Part shown: positions 7,381 through 7,610 of the stretch, one piece after another
How positions within the stretch are numbered: position 1 is the first letter of the stretch
How the letters are laid out: the number at the start of each line of letters is the position of its first letter
The notes under the pieces: model-generated
What the model saw: only the letters and a program-made list of their open reading frames with translations
Told to the model about the DNA's origin: nothing
Database searches by the model: none
NCBI GenBank assembly: GCA_002367235.1
Contig: DFBC01000061.1
Coordinates: 1-7,610 of the forward strand
Source: Cellvibrionales bacterium UBA3090
Lineage (GTDB): Bacteria > Pseudomonadota > Gammaproteobacteria > Pseudomonadales > Porticoccaceae
Reading direction: 5' to 3'
Length of the DNA stretch: 7,610 nt
Made by a program: the position numbers and the translations under genes

Positions 7381-7397
7381 GTTAGTATCATGCTAAC
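7381..7397. repeat. Near-palindrome GTTAG-N7-CTAAC, candidate attI core
   Basis: GTTAG (7381-7385) and CTAAC (7393-7397) are perfect inverted arms. Just before it AAC-atc-GTTAG (7375-7385) has the same layout as AAC-aaa-GTTAG at the class 1 attI1 crossover, which would place strand exchange between 7381 and 7382. The full GTTRRRY consensus is not met (GTTAGTA), so this is one of two candidate attI cores. Confidence 0.3.
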
Positions 7398-7435
7398 CCA
7401 TTGATTTTTTTGACGGATAGATTATATTCAATGGG
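7397..7435. repeat. 8-bp inverted repeat CCCATTGA / TCAATGGG bracketing a promoter
   Basis: Perfect arms at 7397-7404 and 7428-7435 are separated by 23 bp. The left arm overlaps the candidate -35 and the right arm the end of the -10 and the predicted start of transcription. This is the geometry of an operator with two half-sites or of a promoter-spanning cruciform. No known regulator site is recognised. Confidence 0.55.
7401..7428 (+). promoter_or_regulatory. Candidate rightward (cassette) promoter
   Basis: TTGATT (7401-7406), a 16-nt spacer and TATATT (7423-7428) resemble a sigma70 promoter firing away from intI, with a start near 7435. Its direction and position suit a cassette promoter (Pc). 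There is no credible ORF immediately downstream, so its target would lie beyond the right edge. Confidence 0.4.
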
Positions 7436-7558
7436 CCAAAGGATTTGTCTTTCAACACAGGATGTGGCTTGTTTTGTACTTTACGAAAATCCCATCAAAA
7501 TACACTAAACCCCTAATGACTAAAGGCTTTCAGCCAAGTCACGGAGTCGAGTGTTTCT

Positions 7559-7585
7559 GTGTTATAAAGTCAAAGTGTTATAAAG
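7559..7585 (+). repeat. Tandem 11-bp direct repeats GTGTTATAAAG, attI-like
   Basis: Exact copies lie at 7559-7569 and 7575-7585, with a period of 16. Each contains a GTTA core. In class 1 attI1, two direct repeats with GTTA cores (DR1, DR2; 19 nt apart) lie about 32 nt before the crossover GTTAGGC. Here the second core at 7577 is 30 nt before the terminal GTTA at 7607. The resemblance suggests integrase-binding repeats of attI, though the actual core is cut by the window end. Confidence 0.4.
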
Positions 7586-7600
7586 CCTTAGGCTTTTGAA
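7576..7600 (-). repeat. Right arm of the 25-bp inverted repeat
   Basis: This is the partner of 7354-7378 (22 of 25 matches, 13 contiguous at 7576-7588). It overlaps the second direct repeat and contains its own hairpin. Directly outside both arms is TTT (7351-7353 and 7601-7603). That could be a 3-bp target duplication but is too simple to rely on. Confidence 0.7.
7582..7597. terminator. Terminator-like hairpin AAAGCC-tta-GGCTTTT
   Basis: A 6-bp perfect stem with a 3-nt loop ends in four T's on the plus strand, and also has TTTAT after the stem on the minus strand, so it could act in both directions. The stem is short and the T-run brief, so strength would be low. The same bases form part of the inverted and direct repeats, so the hairpin may instead be an integrase-related structure. 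Confidence 0.35.
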
Positions 7601-7610
7601 TTTACTGTTA

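Larger units (their letters stand above)
7288..7610. other. Integron leader: intI promoter, presumed attI, cassette promoter region
   Basis: In standard integrons attI and the cassette promoter lie upstream of intI and the array reads away from it, so this 323-bp gene-free region is where they should be. Its dense repeats, listed separately, fit that role. No attC and no cassette gene are recognisable. Which repeats form attI cannot be decided from sequence alone. The region is visibly A+T-rich compared with the intI coding part. Confidence 0.6.

Noticed and set aside
7431..7508. 25-codon ORF downstream of the candidate cassette promoter
   Set aside because: No Shine-Dalgarno, its ATG would be upstream of or at the predicted transcription start, and no family resemblance.

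Overview
The window looks like a piece of a proteobacterial chromosome, most likely gammaproteobacterial. Three things point this way: an E. coli-type LexA box (CTG-N10-CAG) in front of an integron integrase, a large CHASE-PAS-GGDEF-EAL c-di-GMP protein, and a PutP-like sodium symporter. I cannot name a genus. Four substantial genes are supported.

Layout, left to right. (1) 1-1281, plus strand: the 3' part of a sodium:solute symporter (PutP-like branch of the SSS family); its N-terminus lies before the window. (2) 1282-1500: a short intergenic stretch with weak hairpins and one doubtful 25-codon ORF that has a good ribosome-binding site. (3) 1501-2169, minus strand: a small polytopic membrane protein with the MCFS(A/T)TASF start typical of the DUF6629 family, function unknown, convergent with the symporter. 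(4) 2170-2437: the divergent intergenic region. (5) 2438-5980, plus strand: an 1180-residue inner-membrane sensor with a periplasmic CHASE domain, three PAS domains, an intact GGDEF domain with I-site and an intact EAL domain, so it can potentially both make and degrade c-di-GMP. (6) 5981-6297: noncoding. (7) 6298-7287, minus strand: a complete integron integrase (IntI) with the IntI-specific insertion and all tyrosine-recombinase residues. (8) 7288-7610: the integron leader. It holds an intI promoter overlapped by a near-consensus LexA box, a candidate outward (cassette) promoter framed by an 8-bp inverted repeat, a 25-bp imperfect inverted repeat whose arms are 197 bp apart, a tandem pair of 11-bp direct repeats, and candidate attI core sequences.

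The symporter, the DUF6629 protein and the c-di-GMP protein show no evident shared operon or function. The right-hand end is the most interesting part. It is an integron platform: intI is transcribed leftward and is probably SOS-controlled, and any cassette array should begin at or beyond the right edge. The last four bases, GTTA, could be the start of a GTTRRRY crossover site, but the window ends before this can be read. No attC site was recognised inside the window, so the presence of cassettes is inferred, not seen.
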